6,870 nucleotides of DNA from Verrucomicrobiota bacterium (GTDB lineage: Bacteria > Verrucomicrobiota > Verrucomicrobiia > Limisphaerales > UBA9464). The notes below the pieces were generated by a model that did no database searches, was not told the DNA's origin, and saw nothing but the letters and a program-made list of their open reading frames with translations. Each line of letters opens with the position of its first letter. Position 1 is the first letter of the stretch. A program made the translations under genes and the position numbers. Of this stretch, positions 1 through 5,879 are shown piece by piece. Where the stretch lies: NCBI GenBank assembly GCA_017302195.1, contig JAFLEG010000241.1:1-6870 (forward strand), read 5' to 3'.

Positions 1-376
1 CCTGCCGGTTCACCCGGTGGCCGCAGACGAAGTCCACGCCCTCCAGCATGGCCAGCATCCGGGGCAGTTCGGCCGGATCGTTCTGGAGGTCGCCGTCCAG
101 GGTGCAGAGAAAGGGCGCGGTGGAGCCGGCGATGCCGGTCCAGACCGCCGCACTTTGCCCCCGGTTGCCCTGATGCCGGAGCCCCCGCACCCGCGCATCG
201 GCCGCCTGGGCGTCGAGGATGGCCTTCCAGGTGCCGTCGCTGCTGCCGTCATCCACCAGCACGATCTCCCAAGGACGCGGCTCCGCGCCGAACACCTTCC
301 GGAGCTCGGCGACCAGCGGGGCGACGTTGTCCGCCTCGTTGTAAAGCGGCACGACGATGGAAATCTGCGCGGACAC
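1..376 (-). CDS. Family 2 glycosyltransferase, DPM1/ArnC-like, 3' end beyond window
   Basis: This is the first 125 residues of a GT-A fold, family 2 glycosyltransferase; the gene continues past the left edge. Visible motifs are the N-terminal strand and loop SIVVPLYNEADNV (residues 6-18), the nucleotide-binding VLVDDGSSDGTW (39-50), GNRGQSAA (70-77), and the metal-binding D-x-D in TLDGDLQNDP (D94, D96). The 'DGDLQNDP' form with a short GHR.NR segment after it is typical of dolichyl- or undecaprenyl-phosphate sugar transferases (DPM1, ArnC, GtrB). These move a sugar from a nucleotide donor to a polyprenyl phosphate at the cytoplasmic membrane. The missing C-terminus would show whether membrane helices follow, so the exact acceptor cannot be decided. 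The start is GTG at 376-374, 11 nt after the stop of the upstream acyltransferase, with AGGA at 389-386 as ribosome binding site; no other usable start was seen. It is very likely cotranscribed with the acyltransferase. The family call is firm; the substrate is inference. Confidence 0.9.
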   Translation of the reverse strand, partial: MSAQISIVVPLYNEADNVAPLVAELRKVFGAEPRPWEIVLVDDGSSDGTWKAILDAQAADARVRGLRHQGNRGQSAAVWTGIAGSTAPFLCTLDGDLQNDPAELPRMLAMLEGVDFVCGHRVNRQ

Positions 377-385
377 GGCCCGGGA

Positions 386-389
386 TCCT
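386..389 (-). promoter_or_regulatory. Ribosome binding site of the glycosyltransferase, overlapping the upstream stop
   Basis: Read on the minus strand the sequence is TAGGATCC. The AGGA core shares two bases with the TAG stop (390-388) of the acyltransferase and lies 9 nt before GTG 376. This overlap supports the GTG start and suggests that translation of the two genes is coupled. Confidence 0.5.
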
Positions 390-1263
390 ATCGCGGGCGC
401 GACCCGGGGGCCAGCGTCGGTGTGGCGCGCAGCGCCACCACGTCGGCATGCAGTTCACGGGCCAGGACCTTGCGGTCCGCCCCGGCCGGACGCGCCTTGC
501 CAAAGGCCACGCGGGCATGCACGGCATCGCGTCCCAGCAGGCCGAGAAAATGGGGGAAGAACTCCATGTCGCCCCACCACGCCACATGCTCGGCCACCGA
601 TCCGGGCGAGACCGCGTAGTCCACGCCGACCGGGGCCACCGGCCAGTTGCCGGCCACAGCGGGAGCGAGGAGGGACGGACGGAACGGCAGCACCCGGCTG
701 CCGTCGCTGCTGGTGCCTTCCAGAAAGATGACGACGGGAACTCCGGCCTCGGCCACCGGGGCGAACTGTTCGGCGACCGTGACCAGATCCTCCTTCCGCT
801 CCCGGTTGAGGAACAGCGTGCCGGCGCATCCCGCGAGCGCGCCGAGTATGGGCCAGCCGCGCACCTCGGCTTTGGACACAAACACCACCGGGGTCGCTGC
901 GGACAGCATCACGATGTCGGTGTATCCCAGGTGATTGGATCCATAGAGGGCTGCGGCCGGCGGGGTGCCGGCGGTTTCAAAGGTCCAGCCCATGATCCGG
1001 CACAGACGCCGCGCATGGCGCTGCGTCCACGCTGCGCGGGCCCGGTAGTCGGTACGGCCCTGCTCGGTGGGCGCCACGGTCCGGCGAAAGTCACGCACGC
1101 TGGTGACATGGAACCACAGGAAGGCGGCAAAACGGCGGCTGGTTCGGAACGGACGGCGGGGCTTCATGAAAATGGGGTGGCGGCGGCCCCCCGGAAACGG
1201 GCGAAAGAGTACGGCGAGGACGGAATCGAGGGAAGTCAGGGGCTCATTCCGGGATTCGGGCAC
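388..1263 (-). CDS. PlsC-like 1-acyl-glycerol-3-phosphate / lysophospholipid acyltransferase family protein
   Basis: A 291-residue protein of the PlsC/LPLAT family, which transfers an acyl chain from acyl-ACP or acyl-CoA to a lysolipid at the inner membrane. The family blocks appear in order. Block I is NHLGYTD with the catalytic H-x4-D pair (H111, D116). Block II is GTLFLNRER (149-156), with the arginines that bind phosphate. Block III is VIFLEGTSSDG (178-188), where PlsC itself has FPEGTRS. Block IV is the WPVAPVGVDY segment (207-216). The region at 44-53 (RFAAFLWFHV) could be a short membrane-associating stretch. The start is chosen as GTG 1263 because AGGAGG lies 6 nt upstream; ATG 1167 (residue 33) has no such site but would give an N-terminus closer to the usual family length, so it remains an alternative. 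The gene leads a unit with the glycosyltransferase and is divergent from the phosphatase. Another acyl acceptor, such as an ornithine lipid or a glycolipid, is possible. Confidence 0.88.
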   Translation of the reverse strand: MPESRNEPLTSLDSVLAVLFRPFPGGRRHPIFMKPRRPFRTSRRFAAFLWFHVTSVRDFRRTVAPTEQGRTDYRARAAWTQRHARRLCRIMGWTFETAGTPPAAALYGSNHLGYTDIVMLSAATPVVFVSKAEVRGWPILGALAGCAGTLFLNRERKEDLVTVAEQFAPVAEAGVPVVIFLEGTSSDGSRVLPFRPSLLAPAVAGNWPVAPVGVDYAVSPGSVAEHVAWWGDMEFFPHFLGLLGRDAVHARVAFGKARPAGADRKVLARELHADVVALRATPTLAPGSRPR

Positions 1264-1269
1264 CTCGCC

Positions 1270-1275
1270 CCTCCT
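1270..1275 (-). promoter_or_regulatory. Strong Shine-Dalgarno site that sets the acyltransferase start
   Basis: AGGAGG on the minus strand (plus-strand CCTCCT), 6 nt before GTG 1263. It is the best ribosome binding site in the window. It argues against the frame's first GTG at 1281, which lies upstream of it, and in favour of GTG 1263. Confidence 0.65.
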
Positions 1276-1301
1276 GAACACGATGAACTTCCTCGCCTCG
1301 A

Positions 1302-1327
1302 CCGGCGAATGCTGTCCAATTCACCGG
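1302..1327. repeat. Imperfect palindrome in the divergent intergenic region; possible operator
   Basis: The left arm CCGGCGAAT (1302-1310) and right arm ATTCACCGG (1319-1327) pair at 8 of 9 positions around an 8-nt centre. It ends 2 nt before the GTG of the plus-strand phosphatase and 39 nt upstream of the acyltransferase GTG. The one mismatch (C1306/A1323) becomes a G-U pair in a minus-strand transcript, so it could also fold as a leader hairpin of the acyltransferase mRNA. The whole 65-bp gap (1264-1328) must hold the promoters of both genes, but no convincing -35/-10 pair was recognised on either strand. Regulatory function is inference. Confidence 0.4.
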
Positions 1328-1328
1328 C

Positions 1329-2771
1329 GTGTTCGCCACCGTTCGATGGAAGCGCCGCGCCCTCGTTGGTGCCCTGGGCCTGGCCCTGCTCCCCGGCCCC
1401 GTTCTGACCGCCGCACCGGTGGAAGGCCCGAGCTACGCGACGTGGACCAATGCCTGTGCCCGCCTGCCCTCCAACCGCCAACTCGGCGCCAAACGCCCCC
1501 CCAAGGCGCTGCTGCCCCTGGCCACGGTGGAGCCGCTGGAGAAGGTCCTGGATGCCTTCTTCGGACTGATGACCAACGGCCCGATGGCCGCTCCCGCCCA
1601 CTGGGTGGGCCCGGCGCCGGGCCGGGAGTCCTTCTTCAATGTCCAGCGGGGCTGGTTCACGCCGCCGGAAATCCCCTTCGAACCCTTCGTCCGCAAATGG
1701 GTCCTCCCCGCGAACCACCGGGTCGTCGTCATGGGAGATCTTCATGGCGACATCCGGTCCCTGCTCACGGTGCTTGATGCCCTCCAGCAGCGCCGCTGGC
1801 TTGAGGGCTTTCGCGTGATCGAACCCGGCCTGCACCTGGCATTCCTCGGGGACTACACCGACCGGGGCCAGTACGGCGTTGAGGTGCTCTACACCCTGTT
1901 GCGGTTGAAGGAGGCCAATCCGGACCGGGTCCACATGGTCCGGGGCAATCACGAGGACCTCAGCCTGGTGGCGCGGTATGGATTTCTCGCCGAGATCGAA
2001 TCCAAGTATGGCAGGGCGCTGGACCCGTTCCGGATCCTCCGGGCCTACGACTTCCTCCCGGCGGCGCTCTACCTCGGATCCGGCGCCCAGTTTGTTCAAC
2101 TGTGCCACGGCGGCATGGAACCCGGATATGATCCGGTGCCGCTCCTGTCCGCGCCCCCGGAGCGCGAGTTCCAGTTGCTGGGCATCCTGCGTCAGGCCTC
2201 GTTCCTACGGTCCAACGCGGGCGTTCTCGGAGGGGACGCCGCATCGGCCGCAGCCGCCGGGCGGGAGTATCAGGACTTCCAGCCCACGGCGCCCACGACG
2301 CCCACCGTGATCGGATTCCTCTGGAATGACTTCACGGTGTTTTCCGATGAACCGGCCTTCCTGCGCAATCCCGACCGAGCCTACGTCTATGGCCAGCCCG
2401 CTGTGCGAACGCTGCTGGAGCACGCCAGCCGTGGCGGACCGCGTGTTCATGCGGTGATCCGGGCCCACCAGCATTCCGGGGTGCCCAATCCGATGATGCG
2501 CCGGCTGATGGCCTCCCGCGGACTCTTCCGGCACTGGCAGGAGCCACAGTCCGCCGCGGCCGCGCTGGCCACCCCGAAGGATCTCGCCACGCGTCTGGAA
2601 GCCGGTCCGGATCGTGCCATCCCTGAAGGCAGCGTCTGGACCCTGAACGTGTCACCGGACAGCGTCTATGGCATCGGATGCGGCTTCACCACCGCCACCT
2701 TCGCCGTGCTCCAACTCGCCGAGCGCTTCGAGGACTGGCGCATCGCCGTCGAGACGGTCGAGGTGCCCTGA
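1329..2771 (+). CDS. Exported PPP-family (calcineurin-like) metallophosphatase
   Basis: A 480-residue protein with an N-terminal signal-like segment: basic VRWKRR (5-10), hydrophobic ALVGALGLALLPGPVLTAA (11-29), and likely cleavage near TAA-AP. The mature part has the full set of PPP phosphatase motifs: GDLHG (136-140), GDYTDRG (174-180), RGNHED (205-210), CHGGM (259-263), LWNDF (331-335, like the LWSDP of PP1) and RAHQH (378-382). The aspartates, asparagine and histidines of these motifs build the two-metal centre that hydrolyses phosphate esters. RGNHE together with GDYxDRG points to the serine/threonine phosphatase branch rather than a generic phosphodiesterase. Residues 30-125 and about 390-480 extend beyond the usual ~300-residue core and match nothing I recognise. 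The start GTG 1329 is the only usual start codon between the upstream in-frame stop and the signal segment; it has no clear ribosome binding site. The gene stands alone, divergent from the acyltransferase and convergent with the transporter operon. Substrate unknown; a phosphopeptide or small phosphate ester in the periplasm is conceivable. Confidence 0.88.
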   Translation: MFATVRWKRRALVGALGLALLPGPVLTAAPVEGPSYATWTNACARLPSNRQLGAKRPPKALLPLATVEPLEKVLDAFFGLMTNGPMAAPAHWVGPAPGRESFFNVQRGWFTPPEIPFEPFVRKWVLPANHRVVVMGDLHGDIRSLLTVLDALQQRRWLEGFRVIEPGLHLAFLGDYTDRGQYGVEVLYTLLRLKEANPDRVHMVRGNHEDLSLVARYGFLAEIESKYGRALDPFRILRAYDFLPAALYLGSGAQFVQLCHGGMEPGYDPVPLLSAPPEREFQLLGILRQASFLRSNAGVLGGDAASAAAAGREYQDFQPTAPTTPTVIGFLWNDFTVFSDEPAFLRNPDRAYVYGQPAVRTLLEHASRGGPRVHAVIRAHQHSGVPNPMMRRLMASRGLFRHWQEPQSAAAALATPKDLATRLEAGPDRAIPEGSVWTLNVSPDSVYGIGCGFTTATFAVLQLAERFEDWRIAVETVEVP

Positions 2772-2796
2772 CACTTCCCGGGATCGAGGGGCTCCA

Positions 2797-3762
2797 TTAC
2801 CCCGCCAGATGGCAGGCCGCGAGACGCCCCGCGCCCAGGTCGCGCAGCGCGGGCACCTCGTGACGGCACCGCGCCTCGGCGACCGGGCACCGGGGATGAA
2901 AGGGACAGCCCGAAGGCGGATCCAGCGGGGACGGCACGTCGCCGCCCAGCACCACGCGGGTCCGCTTGGAATCCGGGTCCACCACCGGCACGGCCGACAG
3001 CAGGGCCTGGGTGTAGGGATGCCGCGGGCTGGAGGTGAGTTCCCGAGCCGGTCCCATCTCCACAATCCGGCCCAGATACATCACCGCGACGCGGGCGCAC
3101 AGGTGCTCCACGACCGCGAGATCGTGGGAGATGAAGAGCAGCGCCAGATTCCGCTGTTGCTGCAGATCCTGGAGCAGGTTGATCACCTGGGCCTGCACGC
3201 TGACATCCAGGGCGCTGACCGGTTCGTCGCAGACGATGAGCCGGGGCTCCACCGCCAGCGCCCGGGCAATCCCGATGCGTTGACGCTGTCCGCCGCTGAA
3301 CTCGTGCGGGTATCGCGAGGCATGCTCCGGCCGGAGCCCGACGGACTCCAGCAGCCCGCCAATGCGCTGGGCGCGCGCCGCCCGGTTGGGGGCGAGGCGA
3401 TGAATGTCGAGCGCTTCCCCAATGCTCTCTCCCACCGGCAGCCGCGGATCCAGCGAGCTGTAGGGATCCTGAAAGATCATCTGGAACTGCCGCCGCCAGC
3501 GTCGCAGCTCGCGGGCGGGCAGCGCGGTGATGTCCTGCCCGTCAAACACCACGCGGCCGCCGGTCGGAGCCACCAGGCGCAGAACCGCCCGTCCCAGGGT
3601 GGTCTTGCCGCAGCCGCTTTCACCGACCAAGCCCAGGGCCTCGCCACTCCCGACGGCCAGGCTCACCCCATCCACCGCCTTCAACGTTTGGGAGGCCCGG
3701 GCAAACACGCCCTGCTTCACCGGAAAGTGCACGCGGAGGTCCTGGACTTCGAGGAGGGGCAT
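2797..3762 (-). CDS. Oligopeptide/dipeptide ABC transporter ATP-binding protein, OppF/DppF type
   Basis: A 321-residue ATPase of the peptide/nickel importer family, one of two ATPases that power uptake through the membrane permeases. Motifs in order are Walker A GESGCGKT (47-54), Q-loop FQDP (97-100), family-typical YSSLDPR (101-107), ABC signature FSGGQRQR (155-162), Walker B LIVCDEP (175-181), D-loop SALD (183-186) and H-loop histidine (H213 in FISHDL). The C-terminal oligopeptide-transporter extension follows: RHPYTQALLSAVP (247-259), then a CPFHPRC-x6-C cluster (C286, C292, C299) and a final C317, a pattern that in some relatives holds an iron-sulfur cluster. The QMIFQDPYSSLDPR form is characteristic of the F subunit rather than the D subunit. 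The ATG start is 6 nt after the stop of the D-type ATPase without a ribosome binding site of its own, so translation is probably coupled. It is the last gene of the operon and convergent with the phosphatase, only 25 bp apart. The specific ligand is not shown by the sequence. Confidence 0.95.
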   Translation of the reverse strand: MPLLEVQDLRVHFPVKQGVFARASQTLKAVDGVSLAVGSGEALGLVGESGCGKTTLGRAVLRLVAPTGGRVVFDGQDITALPARELRRWRRQFQMIFQDPYSSLDPRLPVGESIGEALDIHRLAPNRAARAQRIGGLLESVGLRPEHASRYPHEFSGGQRQRIGIARALAVEPRLIVCDEPVSALDVSVQAQVINLLQDLQQQRNLALLFISHDLAVVEHLCARVAVMYLGRIVEMGPARELTSSPRHPYTQALLSAVPVVDPDSKRTRVVLGGDVPSPLDPPSGCPFHPRCPVAEARCRHEVPALRDLGAGRLAACHLAG

Positions 3763-3768
3763 GGGCGG

Positions 3769-4734
3769 TCAGACGTTCCAATACGGACACCGGACACGGG
3801 AGCCGGCGGCAACCTCCAGAAGCGGGGGAGACGACTGCGAACAGTCCGGGCGAACCACCGGACACCGCGGCGCGAAGCGGCATCCGGAGGGCCATCGCCC
3901 GGGAGCCGGCACGGTCCCCGGGATGGCCCGCAGCCGCTCGGAGGCATGTCCCAGCTCCGGCACGGACTGCATGAGGGCCCGGGTGTAGGGATGCCGCGGG
4001 GACCGCAGCAGTTCGGCCGCCGGCGCCTCCTCGACCACCTGTCCGGCATACATCACCGCCACGCGGTCCGCGAGGTCGCCGACAATGCCCAGATTGTGGG
4101 TGATCAACAGGACCGCCATGCCCAGGCGCTTCCGGAGATCCCGCAGCAGATCCAGAATCTGGGCCTGGATGGTGACATCCAGGGCCGTGGTCGGTTCATC
4201 CGCCACCAACAGGCGCGGCTCGCTGGCCAGCGCCATGGCGATCATGACCCGCTGCTGCATGCCGCCGCTGAGCTGGTGCGGATAATCCCGCGCCCGGATC
4301 TCCGGCGCCGGGATGCCCACCAGCTTCAGCAGGCGCACCACCTCGTCGTCGGTGGCGCGGTCCGGACGGTGCAACTGGAGCGATTCCCGGATCTGGCGCC
4401 CGACCCGGAACACCGGGTTCAGCGAGGCGCCCGGTTCCTGGAAGACATAGCTCACCACCCCGCCGCGGATGGAACGGAGTTCCCGGGAGGACATGGCGAC
4501 GACATCGCGTCCGGCCACGCGGATCTCCCCGCCGGCGATGCGGGCCGGCGGCGAGGGCAGCAGCCGGGCGATGCTCAGCGCCGTGACGCTCTTGCCGCAG
4601 CCACTCTCGCCGACCAGGGCCAGGGTCTCGCCCTCGCGGATGGTCAGCGAGACGCCATCCACCACCCGAGCCCAGCCACCGGCAGTGCGGAACTCCAGGC
4701 ACAGGTCGCGGATCGCCAGCAGCGGATCGCTCAT
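3769..4734 (-). CDS. Oligopeptide/dipeptide ABC transporter ATP-binding protein, OppD/DppD type
   Basis: A 321-residue ATPase, the partner of the F-type ATPase in a peptide-type importer. It has Walker A GESGCGKS (42-49), Q-loop FQEP (98-101) followed by the D-type signature GASLNPVFRVG (102-112), ABC signature LSGGMQQRVMIAMAL (155-169), Walker B LLVADEP (175-181), TTALD (182-186) and the H-loop H213 in LITHNLGIV. SGGMQQRVMIAMAL and SLNPVFRVG are hallmarks of the D subunit. The C-terminal extension has RHPYTRALMQSVP (247-259), CRFAPRC-x6-C (C285, C291, C298) and C316. The start is ATG 4734, which overlaps the permease stop as ATGA and has a purine-rich stretch 10 nt upstream; the in-frame ATG at 4779 would add 15 residues unlike the family and run deep into the permease gene. 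H-loop histidine followed by N rather than the more common D is a mild variation. The imported ligand (peptide, nickel chelate or other) cannot be read from the sequence. Confidence 0.95.
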   Translation of the reverse strand: MSDPLLAIRDLCLEFRTAGGWARVVDGVSLTIREGETLALVGESGCGKSVTALSIARLLPSPPARIAGGEIRVAGRDVVAMSSRELRSIRGGVVSYVFQEPGASLNPVFRVGRQIRESLQLHRPDRATDDEVVRLLKLVGIPAPEIRARDYPHQLSGGMQQRVMIAMALASEPRLLVADEPTTALDVTIQAQILDLLRDLRKRLGMAVLLITHNLGIVGDLADRVAVMYAGQVVEEAPAAELLRSPRHPYTRALMQSVPELGHASERLRAIPGTVPAPGRWPSGCRFAPRCPVVRPDCSQSSPPLLEVAAGSRVRCPYWNV

Positions 4735-5675
4735 GCGGGCGTGGCCCTTCCCCCGGACCGGATCCGGGGGTCCATCCACCGGTACAGCACATCCACCACC
4801 AGATTGGCGCCCACCACCAGGGCGGCGCTGAACAGCACCGTGCCCATGATCATGGGCACATCGAGATTGAACACGCTCTGCACGGCCAGCATGCCGATGC
4901 CCGGCAGCGCGAAGACATTCTCCACAAAAAGCACGCCGCCGAGCAGGAAGGCGACATCCATGCCGAGAATCGTGACCACCGGGATCAGCGCGTTGCGCAG
5001 CCCGTGACGGAGCAGCACCGCGGACTCCGGGAGCCCCTTGGCCCGCGCGGTGCGCAGGTAGGGACTGTCCATCACCTCCACCATCTGGGTGTGGATCAAC
5101 CGGGCGTAGTAGCCCACCGCCAGCAGGGCCAGCGTGGCGGCCGGCAGCAGCAGGTGACGGAAGCCCCGGAACCCGGCCACCGGGAACCAGCCCAATTTGT
5201 ACGACACGCCGTACTGCATCATGCGCGCCAGCCAGAAGGCGGGCAGCGACAGGGTGAGGGTCGCCACGACGAGCACCGACCGGTCAAACCAGGAGCCCCG
5301 GAAGCGCGCCGTCAGCACCCCCAGGGGAATCGCCGCCAGCATCCAGAAGGCAATGGCGAGGCCCGCCAGTGCGGCGGTACAGGGAAGGCGGATGCGCAAC
5401 GCCTCCGCCACCGGCTGCTCCGTGACAAAGGATTGCCCGAGATCGCCGCGGGCGACCTGGGCCAGATAGAAGCCCAGGCGCTTCCAAAGCGGATCATCGA
5501 GGTGATACCGGGCGTGGATCTGCTGGATCACCTCCGGCGAGGCCTTCGGCCCCGCGATCACCCGGGCCACGTCGCCCGGAACCAGGTTGATCAGCAGGAA
5601 GGTCAGCACCGCCGTGCCCAGCAGCGTCACTGCGGACCAGAACAACCGGTTGGCAAATCGGGTGAGCACGGGCAA
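4731..5675 (-). CDS. Peptide-type ABC transporter permease, OppB/DppB type
   Basis: A 314-residue inner-membrane permease that forms part of the ligand channel. The B-type N-terminus is clear: first helix at about 11-31 ending FLLINLVPGD (26-35), then GPKASPEVI (42-50), LDDPLWKR (59-66) and the periplasmic GDLGQSFVTEQPV (77-89). Further hydrophobic helices lie at about 100-122, 133-155, 175-195, 229-250 and 274-298, giving six in all. The cytoplasmic EAA loop that contacts the ATPases is SPYLRTARAKGLPESAVLLRHGLRNALIP (204-232), and the protein ends with the typical YRWMDPRIR (298-306). The start is uncertain: TTG 5675 and GTG 5669 are the only usual in-frame starts after an upstream stop, and neither has a good ribosome binding site; TTG gives the more normal N-terminus. 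The TGA overlaps the ATG of the D-type ATPase. A C-type permease would normally follow directly but is absent here. Confidence 0.93.
   Translation of the reverse strand: MPVLTRFANRLFWSAVTLLGTAVLTFLLINLVPGDVARVIAGPKASPEVIQQIHARYHLDDPLWKRLGFYLAQVARGDLGQSFVTEQPVAEALRIRLPCTAALAGLAIAFWMLAAIPLGVLTARFRGSWFDRSVLVVATLTLSLPAFWLARMMQYGVSYKLGWFPVAGFRGFRHLLLPAATLALLAVGYYARLIHTQMVEVMDSPYLRTARAKGLPESAVLLRHGLRNALIPVVTILGMDVAFLLGGVLFVENVFALPGIGMLAVQSVFNLDVPMIMGTVLFSAALVVGANLVVDVLYRWMDPRIRSGGRATPA
4745..4754 (-). promoter_or_regulatory. Purine-rich ribosome binding site of the D-type ATPase, inside the permease gene
   Basis: On the minus strand the sequence is GGGGGAAGGG, ending 10 nt before ATG 4734. It lies in the last codons of the permease gene and supports ATG 4734 over the in-frame ATG at 4779. 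It is only loosely Shine-Dalgarno-like. Confidence 0.4.
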
Positions 5676-5801
5676 CCGGGAGATTTCAAACCCATCCCTT
5701 CCCCCGACTCAATGCGGAACATGGGAGACGATGCTTCTGGTGCCCCTGCGCGCCCTGTGAACGTCCTCAACCCCGACGGTGAGCAGCAGTGATCCCCACA
5801 G

Positions 5802-5827
5802 CCATCCCGCAGGCTTTCCGGGGATGG
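5802..5827. repeat. Short inverted repeat upstream of the transporter operon
   Basis: CCATCCC (5802-5808) pairs perfectly with GGGATGG (5821-5827) across a 12-nt loop. It lies about 130 nt upstream of the permease start. It could be a hairpin in the operon leader or an operator; a chance repeat in GC-rich DNA is also possible. Confidence 0.3.
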
Positions 5828-5854
5828 GCCATGGGCAACGCGCCGGGATTCGGG

Positions 5855-5879
5855 CCCCCTGGGGCCACGCCGCAGGGGG
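5855..5879 (-). terminator. Possible terminator hairpin just after the M56 peptidase
   Basis: On the minus strand CCCCCTG (5879-5873) begins immediately after the TGA of the peptidase gene and pairs perfectly with CAGGGGG (5861-5855) across an 11-nt loop. The stem is very GC-rich and ideally placed, but no run of T follows it, so it is not a classical intrinsic terminator. It may protect the mRNA 3' end or act with Rho. Confidence 0.35.

Larger units (their letters stand above)
5676..5879. other. Intergenic spacer between the M56 peptidase and the transporter operon
   Basis: A 204-bp gap between two minus-strand genes. It should contain the end of the peptidase transcript and the promoter of the permease-ATPase operon. 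It holds two inverted repeats, listed separately, and no credible small gene. No clear -35/-10 pair was recognised, which is common in high-GC bacteria. The heptamer CCATCCC occurs at 5692-5698 and 5802-5808 and its complement at 5821-5827; whether this matters is unknown. Confidence 0.6.

Noticed and set aside
448..1407. A 319-codon open frame on the plus strand opposite the acyltransferase
   Set aside because: The minus-strand frame has all PlsC family blocks in order; this frame shows no domain and is rich in G, A, R and H.
1236..2108. A 290-codon open frame on the minus strand, antisense to the phosphatase
   Set aside because: The plus-strand frame has a complete PPP motif set and signal segment; the antisense product has low-complexity, shadow-type composition.
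2772..2796. GGGG-n8-CCCC in the convergent gap, as a bidirectional terminator
   Set aside because: The stem is only 4 bp and there is no T run on either strand, so it is not distinguishable from chance in GC-rich DNA.
4735..4779. Fifteen-residue N-terminal extension of the D-type ATPase from ATG 4779
   Set aside because: It does not resemble the family, would overlap the permease by about 50 bp, and the ATGA overlap with an upstream purine-rich stretch explains ATG 4734 better.
2668..5007. A 779-codon open frame on the plus strand, antisense to the transporter genes
   Set aside because: It is a shadow of the two ATPases and part of the permease, caused by high GC at third codon positions. 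Its internal repeat simply mirrors the homology between the D-type and F-type ATPases. The product is rich in R, Q, H and P with no recognisable domain.
5004..5792. A 262-codon open frame on the plus strand opposite the permease
   Set aside because: The minus-strand frame has clear membrane helices and EAA loop; the opposite frame is rich in Q, H, R and G, as expected of a shadow.
5781..5815. A 12-codon minus-strand frame in the spacer as a leader peptide
   Set aside because: No ribosome binding site, no codon run typical of attenuators, and length expected by chance.
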